A DNA stretch of 64,000 nucleotides from DASWJZ01 sp963792885 (GTDB taxonomy: Bacteria > Pseudomonadota > Alphaproteobacteria > Rhizobiales > Afifellaceae): NCBI GenBank assembly GCA_963792885.1, contig CAWBXX010000003.1, forward strand, positions 62,001 to 126,000. Reading direction: 5' to 3'. Positions 49,703 to 57,591 of the stretch are shown piece by piece. The notes beneath the pieces were generated by a model. The model did no database searches. It was given only the letters and a program-made list of their open reading frames with translations, and was not told where the DNA came from. Every line of letters begins with the position of its first letter. Within the stretch, counting starts at the first letter, position 1. Made by a program: the position numbers and the translations under genes.

Positions 49703-50494
49703 TCAACCGCCAACGACGCCTCCGTAGCGCCGTTCCCGCGCGGCATATTCATCGAGCGCCAGCGCGAAATCGTCGTCCCCAAACTCCGGCCAGAGCACGG
49801 GGAGGAAGATGAACTCGGCATAGGCCGCCTGCCAGAGCAGGAAGTTGCTGACCCGCTGTTCGCCGGACGTGCGGATGATGAGATCGGGGTCGGGGATGCC
49901 CGCCGTGTCGAGCGCGCTCTCGAACGTTTCTTGATCAATATCCGAAGGCGAGAGCTCGCCACGGGCCACGCGCTCGGCAAGCCGCTGCGCGGCGCGCACG
50001 ATCTCGTCTCGGGCGCCGTAGTTGAAGGCGACGACAAGCTGGAGGCCGCGGTTGCCGCCCGTAACGCGCTCCGTCTCGTCGATCAGGCCGCGGATGTCCT
50101 CCGGGATCGCATTGCGCGCGCCGATGACCCGCACTTTGACGCCGTTGCGGTTAAGCTCGGCGAGGTCGTTGCGGATGAAGATGCGGACGAGGTTGAAGAG
50201 ACCCTGGATCTCGTCTTCCGGCCGCGACCAGTTCTCCGACGAGAAGCTGAAAAGCGTGAGATAGCGGATACCGCGGCGCACCGCGTAGCGGACTGCTCCC
50301 CTCAGCGCCTCGACGCCGCGGCGATGCCCCTCTCCGCGTGGCAGCCCGTGCGCGTGCGCCCAGCGGCCGTTGCCATCCATGATGATGCCGACGTGCCTGG
50401 GGAGCGCACCCGGAAAGACTGCTGCCTCGGCGCGGCGGGCTTGGAGCTCCGGGGCGTCGCTCTCAGCAAGCGATGTTGAGGCTTGGTTCGGCAA
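49703..50494 (-). CDS. uppS: Undecaprenyl diphosphate synthase
   Basis: UppS extends farnesyl diphosphate to the C55 lipid carrier for peptidoglycan and O-antigen. The 263-residue frame is intact. The diphosphate site with the catalytic Asp is IIMDGNGRWA (about residues 37-46), followed by GHRRGVEALR, LTLFSFSSENW and the C-terminal DLIIRTSGEQRVSNFLLWQ. It lies between frr and cdsA with short gaps. Confidence 0.97.
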   Translation of the reverse strand: MPNQASTSLAESDAPELQARRAEAAVFPGALPRHVGIIMDGNGRWAHAHGLPRGEGHRRGVEALRGAVRYAVRRGIRYLTLFSFSSENWSRPEDEIQGLFNLVRIFIRNDLAELNRNGVKVRVIGARNAIPEDIRGLIDETERVTGGNRGLQLVVAFNYGARDEIVRAAQRLAERVARGELSPSDIDQETFESALDTAGIPDPDLIIRTSGEQRVSNFLLWQAAYAEFIFLPVLWPEFGDDDFALALDEYAARERRYGGVVGG

Positions 50495-50500
50495 GCGGGC

Positions 50501-51070
50501 TTACACCTGTACGATCTCGCGCTCTTTTGCGGCCAGCATGTCGTCGATTTCCTTGATCGCGTTGTCGGTCAGCTTCTGCAGCTCATCGGACTGCGTGCGC
50601 GTATCGTCGAGGCTGTGGTGGCCGTCCTTCTCGAACTTCTTGAGCGTATCCATGCCATCTTTGCGCACATGTCTGACGGAAATGCGCGCCTGTTCGGCAT
50701 ATTTGTGGGCAACCTTGACCATTTCCTGACGGCGCTCGGCATTGAGCTCCGGAATCGGGATGCGGAGGAGCTGCCCCTCCATGATTGGATTGAGGCCGAG
50801 ATTGGCATCCCGGATGGCGCGGTCGACCGCCGACACCAGGCCCTTGTCCCACACCTGCACGGAAAGCATACGGGGCTCCGGCACGTTGACGGTCGCCACC
50901 TGGTTGATGGGCATCTGCGTGCCGTAGGCGCTTACGGTGACCGGGTCGAGAAGATTCGGCGAGGCGCGCCCGGTCCTTAGCCCGGAAAGCTCCGTCTTCA
51001 ACACGGAAACGGCACCATGCATGCGCCGATCCAGATCCTTGAAGTCGAGCCCTTCCGTCATCATTGCCAT
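50501..51070 (-). CDS. frr: Ribosome recycling factor
   Basis: RRF splits post-termination ribosomes together with EF-G. The protein of 186-189 residues is intact; the frame has ATGs at 51070, 51064 and 51061. Blocks seen are LSGLRTGRASPNLLDPV, then AYGTQMPINQVATVNVPEPR, and the C-terminal helix DELQKLTDNAIKEID. It is preceded by pyrH (31 bp) and followed by uppS. Confidence 0.97.
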   Translation of the reverse strand: MAMMTEGLDFKDLDRRMHGAVSVLKTELSGLRTGRASPNLLDPVTVSAYGTQMPINQVATVNVPEPRMLSVQVWDKGLVSAVDRAIRDANLGLNPIMEGQLLRIPIPELNAERRQEMVKVAHKYAEQARISVRHVRKDGMDTLKKFEKDGHHSLDDTRTQSDELQKLTDNAIKEIDDMLAAKEREIVQV

Positions 51071-51100
51071 CCCTGTTCCTCCTCGGTTTCTTCCTGACGA

Positions 51101-51823
51101 TCAACCGGCGGAAACAAGGGTGCCGACAGGCTCTCCCGCGACGATCCTCGCCAGGGTTCCCGGCTCATGGATGTTGAAGACGATTATCGGCAGTCCGTTG
51201 TCTCGGGCAAGGGCAAAGGCAGCCGTGTCCATGACCGCAAGTCCTTGAGAAATAGCCTCTTGGAAGGTCACATGGTCATAACGGACGGCGTTCGGGTTGA
51301 TGCGCGGGTCGGCCGAATAAACCCCGTCGACCTGCGTTCCTTTGAGGAGCGCGTCACATTCGAGCTCGAGCGCCCTGAGCGCCGCGCCGCTGTCGGTGGT
51401 GAAGAACGGGTTCCCGGTGCCGCCGGCGAGCACGATGATGACCTTGCGGCTCATATGCCAGGCAGCGCGGCGGTGCACGTAGGTCTCGCAGATCGACGGC
51501 ATCTCGATTGCCGAAAGCGCCCTCGCCTCCATGCCCTCGCGCGCAAGAGCGGCTTCGAGCGCCAGGGCATTCATCACGGTGGCGAGCATGCCCATATGGT
51601 CGCCGGTCACGCGGTCGCCGCCCTTCGCCGACACCGCGACGCCGCGGAAGAGGTTGCCGCCTCCGATCACGATCGCGACCTCGATCCCGCTCCGCGCGAC
51701 GCTGGCGATCTCAGCCGCGAAGCGGGCGAGCGCGCTGTCGTCGATGCCGAAGGGAAGGTTTCCGAGGAGCGCCTCGCCCGAAAGCTTGAGCAGGATCCTC
51801 TTGGGCTTCGGCCTCGGGGGCAT
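51101..51823 (-). CDS. pyrH: Uridylate kinase
   Basis: PyrH phosphorylates UMP to UDP. Start ATG 51823 gives 240 residues. The amino-acid-kinase family blocks LLKLSGEALLG, AIVIGGGNLFRG, GDHMGMLATVMNALAL, VIIVLAGGTGNPFFTTDSGA and GVYSADPRINP are all present and intact. A longer upstream reading runs into the hairpin region after tsf and is not supported. Confidence 0.96.
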   Translation of the reverse strand: MPPRPKPKRILLKLSGEALLGNLPFGIDDSALARFAAEIASVARSGIEVAIVIGGGNLFRGVAVSAKGGDRVTGDHMGMLATVMNALALEAALAREGMEARALSAIEMPSICETYVHRRAAWHMSRKVIIVLAGGTGNPFFTTDSGAALRALELECDALLKGTQVDGVYSADPRINPNAVRYDHVTFQEAISQGLAVMDTAAFALARDNGLPIIVFNIHEPGTLARIVAGEPVGTLVSAG

Positions 51824-51878
51824 TGTCGACCTCACGCCTGGCGGCCCGGACGAGACCGCGTGGACCGCATAAGACAAG

Positions 51879-51905
51879 GGCGCCGACGAGTCACGTCGGC
51901 GCCCC
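51879..51905 (-). terminator. Terminator hairpin after rpsB-tsf
   Basis: A perfect 11-bp stem, GGGCGCCGACG / CGTCGGCGCCC, with a 5-nt loop lies 37 nt past the tsf stop. On the minus strand TTGTCTTA follows. It separates the rpsB-tsf pair from pyrH, whose start is 56 bp further on. Confidence 0.75.
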
Positions 51906-51941
51906 GGATATTTGTGGCTTTCGGATCATCGCGAGGCCGGT

Positions 51942-52832
51942 CTATTCGCCCTCGCCGTCCTTCTGGATGCCCTCGCCGAGCCGGAAGGCGACGAAGTCAG
52001 TCACCGAGACCGGCCCGCCGACGTCTTTGGCGGCGTCCTTGAGGACGGTCTCCACGGTGCGCTCGGAGTCCATCACGAAGGCTTGCTTCGTGAGCGTCGC
52101 CTCTTCGTAAAATTTGCGCAGCCGGCCTTCGACCATCTTCTCGATGATCGCTTCCGGCTTGCCGAACTCACGCGCCTGCTCCGCGAAGATCGCGCGCTCG
52201 CGCTGAACCGTCTCCGGGTCGAGACGATCGGCATCGACCGCAAGCGGCGCGGCGGCGGCGACATGCATCGCCACCTGCCGGCCGAGCGCCGCAAGCTTGC
52301 CGGCGTCGCCGTCGGACTTCATGCCGACGAGCACGCCGATCTTGCCGAGGCCCGGTGAGATCGCGGCGTGGACGTAGCTCGCGACGACGCCCTTATCGAC
52401 AGTCACGACAGCCGTGCGGCGAAGCGTCATGTTCTCGCCGATCGTGGCGACCGCATCGGTGATGGCGCTCTCGACCGTCGAGCCGCCCTTGAGCGGCGCC
52501 TTCAGCACCGACTCCAGCTTGCCGTCGGTCGCAAGCGCAGCCTCTGCGACTGCCTTGACGAGCGCCTGGAACTGATCGTTCCGCGACACGAAGTCGGTCT
52601 CCGAGTTGAGCTCCACGATGGCTGCCCGGTTCCCGGTGCCGGCAACGCCGATCAGGCCTTCCGCTGCGACGCGGCCGGCCTTCTTCGCAGCCTTGGCAAG
52701 GCCCTTCGTCCTCAGCCAGTCGACTGCGGCTTCCATGTCGCCGCTGGTCTCGTTCAGCGCGGCCTTGCAATCCATCATGCCGACGCCGGTTTTTTCACGC
52801 AGCTCTTTCACCATCTGCGCAGTGATGGACAT
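51942..52832 (-). CDS. tsf: Elongation factor Ts
   Basis: EF-Ts exchanges GDP for GTP on EF-Tu. The 296-residue frame is intact. The N-terminal UBA-like domain contains LREKTGVGMMDCKAAL, and the core starts VELNSETDFVSRNDQF, which contacts EF-Tu. The C-terminal EAIIEKMVEGRLRKFY block is also present. It follows rpsB after 45 bp and is followed by a terminator hairpin. Confidence 0.97.
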   Translation of the reverse strand: MSITAQMVKELREKTGVGMMDCKAALNETSGDMEAAVDWLRTKGLAKAAKKAGRVAAEGLIGVAGTGNRAAIVELNSETDFVSRNDQFQALVKAVAEAALATDGKLESVLKAPLKGGSTVESAITDAVATIGENMTLRRTAVVTVDKGVVASYVHAAISPGLGKIGVLVGMKSDGDAGKLAALGRQVAMHVAAAAPLAVDADRLDPETVQRERAIFAEQAREFGKPEAIIEKMVEGRLRKFYEEATLTKQAFVMDSERTVETVLKDAAKDVGGPVSVTDFVAFRLGEGIQKDGEGE

Positions 52833-52877
52833 CGGTCCTTCCTTTCGATCTTCTTGAAGGCTCGGGAGAAATCCGCG

Positions 52878-53696
52878 TCAGGACGCGGCTTCAAGCTCCG
52901 AGCCGGATGCCTTGCCCGATGCTTCCTCGGCGCCCATCGCCTCGCCGGCAAGCGCCGGCTCCGGCAGGCCCTCCTCGGATTCACCGACATCGATGCCCTT
53001 CTCGCCTTGGCCGCGCGAGATGCCGTCGATCGCGGCGCGCGCCACGAGGTCGCAGTAGAGCGCCACGGCGCGCCCGGCATCGTCGTTGCCGGGGACGGGG
53101 AAGGTGATGCCGTCGGGATCGCTGTTGCTGTCGACGACCGCAGCGATCGGAATGCCGAGCCGCCGCGCCTCGGCGATCGCGATCAACTCCTTATTCGTGT
53201 CGATGACGAAGAGGAGGTCGGGCACGCCGCCCATGTCCTTGATGCCGCCGAGCGCCCGCACGAGCTTGTCGCGCTCACGCGTGAGCGAGAGCCGCTCCTT
53301 CTTGGTCAGGCCCTGCGCGCCCTCGTCGAGCATCTCGTCGAGCGTGCGAAGCCGATCGATGGACTTCGAGATCGTCTTCCAGTTGGTAAGCGTACCGCCC
53401 AGCCAGCGCGAGTTGACGTCGTACTGCGCTGAGCGCCGCGCAGCCTCGGCGACGGCCTCGGAGGCCTGCCGCTTGGTGCCGACGAAAAGGATGCGGCCGC
53501 CCTTCGCGACCGTCTCGCTCACCTGCTGCAGCGCGCGATAGAGCATCGGCACGGTCTGCGCGAGGTCGATGATGTGGATGTTGTTGCGGGCTCCATAGAT
53601 GTAGGGGCCCATCTTCGGGTTCCAGCGGTGTGTCTGGTGACCGAAATGCACGCCAGCCTCAAGCAGCTGGCGCATCGAAAAATCGGGTAGCGCCAT
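52878..53696 (-). CDS. rpsB: 30S ribosomal protein S2
   Basis: S2 binds the 30S subunit together with S1. The start is ATG 53696, giving 272 residues, intact. Blocks MRQLLEAGVHFGHQTHRWNP, KMGPYIYGARNNIHIIDL, RWLGGTLTNWKTI and PDLLFVIDTNKE are typical. The last ~35 residues are an acidic Gly/Glu/Ala tail. It begins the rpsB-to-lpxB series and is divergent from the DUF930 gene. Confidence 0.97.
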   Translation of the reverse strand: MALPDFSMRQLLEAGVHFGHQTHRWNPKMGPYIYGARNNIHIIDLAQTVPMLYRALQQVSETVAKGGRILFVGTKRQASEAVAEAARRSAQYDVNSRWLGGTLTNWKTISKSIDRLRTLDEMLDEGAQGLTKKERLSLTRERDKLVRALGGIKDMGGVPDLLFVIDTNKELIAIAEARRLGIPIAAVVDSNSDPDGITFPVPGNDDAGRAVALYCDLVARAAIDGISRGQGEKGIDVGESEEGLPEPALAGEAMGAEEASGKASGSELEAAS

Positions 53697-53824
53697 AGAA
53701 TTCTCCGGTTTTTTCCGCCGCGGGCTAATGGCGTCGGCCAAAAGGCAGATGCCACCGGAAAGCCGGATTAGAGCTTCATGCCCGCGTGTGAGATGGCGCG
53801 GGATATAGGGGAGAGGCGGGCCTT

Positions 53825-54529
53825 TTGCAACCGCGAACACGTCCGGTCCAAGCGCCCGCCGCAGCGGAAATTCTGCGCCCTCCGCCGGTTACGGCGCCCT
53901 GGGAGGGCAGGACTCGCGCGTTCGCGATCTCCGCCGCCCTCCACGTCGCTCTTCTTGCCGCGGTCCTCCTTCTGCTTCCGCGGCCTGTTCTCGTTGAGCC
54001 GCCTCCCGTGGAGAGCCTGTCCGTCGAACTCCTCTCGGAAGAAGAGATCGACGCTTTGACGAAACCACGACTGTCGCGGGAGGAGCCGGCGCCGCCAAGC
54101 CCTGCCCCGCCACCTCCAAGCCCTGCGCCGAAGCCCGTCCCTGCGGCAGAACCGCCGCTCGCTCTAGCCCACGCGAAGAGGCTCTTCTCGGACACGGCGC
54201 TGAACAGGAGTGAACGGGAAAGCCTGGCGACGCTCGCCATCGGTGCGCGCTTCGAGCAGCTATGCGACGTTGAGGCGATGGAGCAAATCGCGCGCGGCCA
54301 GCTTCAATTCAAGCCGCAGCGCGCCGTCGCCTACGCTACGGCGGACGCCAAGGTGACCGGCAACGTCATGATCGCCGAGGGCGCTGCCTTTCTGAGCGAA
54401 GGCAATTGGTATCGGCTGTCGTTCCGGTGTGAGACGACGCCCGACCGCTCGAAGGTGGTTTCCTTTGACTTCGCGACGGGCGGCCCGATTACCGAAGGAC
54501 GGGGGCTCGGATCGGCTTCCGCAGACTGA
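53825..54529 (+). CDS. DUF930 family protein with TonB-like N-terminal region
   Basis: A 234-residue protein starting at a TTG (53825); no better start was seen. One membrane helix (about 32-54) is followed by a Pro-rich linker (PAPPPPSPAPKP) that resembles the periplasm-spanning region of TonB. A globular C-terminal domain (about 120-225) carries CDVEAMEQI and WYRLSFRCE, matching the rhizobial DUF930 family. Two conserved Cys could pair. Function is unknown. It is convergent with the TRAP dctM gene. Confidence 0.78.
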   Translation: MQPRTRPVQAPAAAEILRPPPVTAPWEGRTRAFAISAALHVALLAAVLLLLPRPVLVEPPPVESLSVELLSEEEIDALTKPRLSREEPAPPSPAPPPPSPAPKPVPAAEPPLALAHAKRLFSDTALNRSERESLATLAIGARFEQLCDVEAMEQIARGQLQFKPQRAVAYATADAKVTGNVMIAEGAAFLSEGNWYRLSFRCETTPDRSKVVSFDFATGGPITEGRGLGSASAD

Positions 54530-54544
54530 GTCCGCAGTCGCGCC

Positions 54545-55837
54545 TCAGTACTTCAGGCTTGGGATCCACATCGCAAAGAATGGGAAGTAGGTCACCAGCA
54601 TCAAGACCGTGAGCATGGCGAGCCAGAACGGCCACAGATGCCGCGTCGCCTTCTCGATGGGTATCTTCCCGATGGCGCAGCCGACGAAGAGCACTGTGCC
54701 GACCGGAGGCGTCACCAACCCGATCGAAAGATTGAGCATCATGATGATGCCGAAGTGGACTGGATTTACGCCGATGGCTGTCACCACCGGGAGCATGATC
54801 GGCGTGCAGATCAGAAGCAGCGGTGCCATGTCCATGAACGTGCCGAGGATCAGGAGCAGCACGTTGATCATTGCCAGGACGACGTATCTGTTGTCGGAGA
54901 TCTGAAGCAGCAGATGCGTCGCCTTCGCCGGTATCTGCATCAGAGTCATCATGTAGCCGAAGCTGCCCGCAAACCCGATGACGATCATCACCATGGCGAT
55001 GGTCTTCACGGCGCCGACCAGGACGCGCGGCAGGTCGCGCCATTTCAGATCGCGATAGATGAACATGGTGACGAAGAACGCCCATACTGCCGCGACGGCC
55101 GCCAACTCCGTCGGCGTGAAAACACCGCCGAGGATGCCGCCGACGATGATGACCACGGTGGCGAGGCCGGCGAGCGCCTCCCAGGTGATGCGAAGCGCCT
55201 CGCGTAACGGAACGAAATGGCCGCGCTGATACCCACGCTGGGTCGCGATGATGTACGACAGGACCATCAGCGAGAGTCCGACCATGATGCCGGGGATGAC
55301 CCCGGCCAGGAAGAGCTGAGCGACCGAGACGGCGCCGCCGGCGGCGTAGGAATAGATGATCGCGTTGTGGCTCGGCGGAATGACGATGCCCTGCGTCGCG
55401 CCGGTGATCGTCAGGTTGACGGCGAAATGGTCGTCGTAGCCCTGCTTCTTCATCATCGGGATCATGATCGAGCCGATGGACGAAGTGTCGGCGACTGCGG
55501 AGCCGGACACGCCGCCGAAGAACATCGAGGCGAGCACGTTGACCATGGCGAGCCCGCCGCGCATGAAGCCGACGAAGACGTTGGCGAAGGCGACGAGCCG
55601 CCGCGCCATGCCGCCTTCGGACATCAGCGCTCCGGCGAGCACGAAGAACGGGATCGCAAGAAGCGCGAAGTCATCGACGCTGTCGGAGACCTTCAAAAGC
55701 ACCGCCGCAAGCGGCAGGTGCGCATAGAGCGCGCCGACCAGCGCCGCGACGCCGAGCGCGAAGGCGACAGGCATGCCAAGGATCAGCAGCGCGAAGAAGC
55801 TGCCGAGCAGAACAAGCGGCGCGAACGGCCCCCCCAT
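54545..55837 (-). CDS. dctM: TRAP transporter large membrane subunit
   Basis: The 430-residue DctM subunit forms the sodium-coupled transport channel of tripartite ATP-independent periplasmic transporters. About 12 hydrophobic segments are present. The family blocks GSAVADTSSIGSIMIPMM and PSHNAIIYSYAAGG are clear. It is intact and follows dctQ by 17 bp. Substrate cannot be read from this subunit. Confidence 0.94.
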   Translation of the reverse strand: MGGPFAPLVLLGSFFALLILGMPVAFALGVAALVGALYAHLPLAAVLLKVSDSVDDFALLAIPFFVLAGALMSEGGMARRLVAFANVFVGFMRGGLAMVNVLASMFFGGVSGSAVADTSSIGSIMIPMMKKQGYDDHFAVNLTITGATQGIVIPPSHNAIIYSYAAGGAVSVAQLFLAGVIPGIMVGLSLMVLSYIIATQRGYQRGHFVPLREALRITWEALAGLATVVIIVGGILGGVFTPTELAAVAAVWAFFVTMFIYRDLKWRDLPRVLVGAVKTIAMVMIVIGFAGSFGYMMTLMQIPAKATHLLLQISDNRYVVLAMINVLLLILGTFMDMAPLLLICTPIMLPVVTAIGVNPVHFGIIMMLNLSIGLVTPPVGTVLFVGCAIGKIPIEKATRHLWPFWLAMLTVLMLVTYFPFFAMWIPSLKY

Positions 55838-55854
55838 TGAAACAACGCCCCCCT

Positions 55855-56403
55855 TTAGTAGCCGAGCTTGCGCGCCTCTTCTTCGGCATGCGCCAGCGCC
55901 AGCCGCACTTCTGCCTCTTCATCCGCGGCCATGACGTTCGGATAGAGCACCAACTCGATGATGAAGAGGAGCAGGATGAAACCGCCGCCCGGAATCGCCG
56001 AGTAGACCGCGCCGACGCGGATATAGGTGAACTCCGGATAGGCCTGGAACCAGGTCGTCTGCACCAGGTCGGCGCCATAGTAGATCATCGCCACGGCGAT
56101 CGTCGCCATCAGCAGCGTGACGATAGCGGACGCGACCCGCTGTCCGAGCTCGGGAAGCAGGCCCGTGAAGAATAGGATCCGGAGGTGCGACTTCGCCCGG
56201 TAGCACGCTGCCGCGCCGTAGAGTGTCAGCTGCACGGAGAAGAAGATCGACGCCGGCTCGGCAAATGCCGCGCCCATGTAGAAGATATAGCGCATGATCA
56301 CGCCGACGAAGATCAGGATCGTCATGCTGACCATCGACACGATCGGGATCACCAAGCACAGGACGTAGAGCACATCCATGACGCGCACGTAGATCGGCCG
56401 CAT
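55855..56403 (-). CDS. dctQ: TRAP transporter small membrane subunit
   Basis: The start is ATG 56403, giving a 182-residue protein with four membrane helices, the DctQ layout. The middle contains the family-typical RAKSHLRILFFTGLLP and YPEFTYIRVGAVYSAIPGG. It pairs with DctM to hold the binding protein. It lies 101 bp downstream of dctP, a gap filled by a hairpin, and 17 bp upstream of dctM. Confidence 0.9.
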   Translation of the reverse strand: MRPIYVRVMDVLYVLCLVIPIVSMVSMTILIFVGVIMRYIFYMGAAFAEPASIFFSVQLTLYGAAACYRAKSHLRILFFTGLLPELGQRVASAIVTLLMATIAVAMIYYGADLVQTTWFQAYPEFTYIRVGAVYSAIPGGGFILLLFIIELVLYPNVMAADEEAEVRLALAHAEEEARKLGY

Positions 56404-56427
56404 GCGGAAAATCCCCCAAGCTGAAGC

Positions 56428-56492
56428 GGACGCGGCGCTGGCTGACCGGATGCCGGCGCTAGGCCGGCACCCGGGCAATGGCGGTCGCGTCC
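56428..56492 (-). other. Nested hairpin between dctP and dctQ
   Basis: An inner perfect stem TGCCGGC / GCCGGCA (56451-56457 and 56463-56469, 5-nt loop) is enclosed by an outer pair GGACGCG / CGCGTCC (56428-56434 and 56486-56492). It begins 12 nt after the dctP stop. As in the agl operon, it probably favours expression of the binding protein over the membrane subunits. Confidence 0.6.
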
Positions 56493-56504
56493 GTGAAGAG
56501 CCGC

Positions 56505-57488
56505 CTATTGGACGGCGTTGATCGCCTTCAGCAGATCAGCATATTTCGCGCCGTATTTGTCGCGGACCGGCTGCGTCGCTTCGATAAACGGCGTCTTGTC
56601 GACATCGGAGATGATCGTGACACCCGCGGCCTTCAGATCGTCGAGCGCCTTCTGCTCCTTCGCCGCCCACAGCTCACGCTCCTTGAGGACGCACAGCGCC
56701 GAGGCCTTGCGGATGAGCTGCTGGTCGGTGACAGACAGCGTGTCCCACACCTTCTTCGAGAAGACGAAGATTTCCGGCACCATCAGATGCTCGTCGAGCG
56801 TATAGAACCCGGCGACCTCGTAGTGCTTGCCCTCATCGTAGGACGGCGGGTTGTTCTCCGCTCCGTCGACGACGCCGGTCTGCAGCGACGTGTAGAGCTC
56901 GTTGTAAGCGATCTGCACGCCGTTGCCGCCCATGGCGTTGACCATGTCGACGAACATCGGATTCTGCATGACCCGGATCTTCATCCCGGAAAGATCTCCC
57001 GGCTTCTCGATCGCGTGGCCCTTCACGTAGAAGGAGCGCGATCCGGCATCCATGTAGCCGAGGCCGATGAGACCCGCCGGCTCGAGCTTGTTCAGGAGCC
57101 CGGTGCCGATTTCGCCGTCGACCACGATGTGCTGCTGGTCGAGGTTCCGGAAGACGTAAGGCAAGTTGAAGACGTTGAAATCGTCGACGATCGGGCCGAC
57201 GACGCCGACCGACACGCGCGTCATCTCAAGCGCGCCGAGCTGAACCTGTTCGAGGGCTTCCTTTTCGCCGCCGAGCTGCATGCTCGGGAAAAGGTTCACT
57301 GTTATACGGCCAGCAGTCCACTTCGACAGCAGGTCGCCCATGTAGGCGATGGCTTCGGTCGTCGGGTAGCCCTCACCGTGAACGTCGCTGGTCTTGATCT
57401 CGAGGCTCAGCGCCGGAGCCGCCCACGTGAAGGCGGCGAAAGCGACGGCGCCGGCGGTTGACGCAAGACGGAATGAGATTGATTTCAC
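56505..57488 (-). CDS. dctP: TRAP transporter substrate-binding protein
   Basis: A 327-residue periplasmic binding protein with a signal peptide (first ~28 residues). The start is GTG 57488 behind GGAGG. DctP-family features are LFPSMQLGGEKEALEQVQLG, the carboxylate-binding Arg in GMKIRVMQNPMFVDM and the Asn-containing ENNPPSYDEGKHYEVAGFYT. The ligand is likely an organic acid or sugar acid. The first gene of dctPQM; an AT-rich palindrome lies 60 bp upstream of its start. Confidence 0.94.
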   Translation of the reverse strand: MKSISFRLASTAGAVAFAAFTWAAPALSLEIKTSDVHGEGYPTTEAIAYMGDLLSKWTAGRITVNLFPSMQLGGEKEALEQVQLGALEMTRVSVGVVGPIVDDFNVFNLPYVFRNLDQQHIVVDGEIGTGLLNKLEPAGLIGLGYMDAGSRSFYVKGHAIEKPGDLSGMKIRVMQNPMFVDMVNAMGGNGVQIAYNELYTSLQTGVVDGAENNPPSYDEGKHYEVAGFYTLDEHLMVPEIFVFSKKVWDTLSVTDQQLIRKASALCVLKERELWAAKEQKALDDLKAAGVTIISDVDKTPFIEATQPVRDKYGAKYADLLKAINAVQ

Positions 57489-57547
57489 TGCGTATCCTCC
57501 CGTTGCATTCCTCGCCGGCCGGGCTGGGTCCCGACCTGGCCAATTAT

Positions 57548-57559
57548 CTAATATACTAG
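57548..57559. promoter_or_regulatory. Possible operator for dctPQM
   Basis: CTAATATACTAG is a 12-bp near-palindrome (CTAnTATAnTAG) in a clearly AT-rich patch within this GC-rich genome, 60-71 bp upstream of dctP. GntR/FadR-type regulators of TRAP operons bind sites of this form. No regulator gene is adjacent, so this rests on sequence form and position only. Confidence 0.45.
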
Positions 57560-57591
57560 TTTCATAGTCGCGTCGCAGCGGTTTTTCTGCG

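Noticed and set aside
48865..50037. A 390-residue start for cdsA extending into uppS
   Set aside because: The extra residues are the antisense-free overlap of uppS in another frame and lack hydrophobic or family sequence; GTG 49683 fits the family start.
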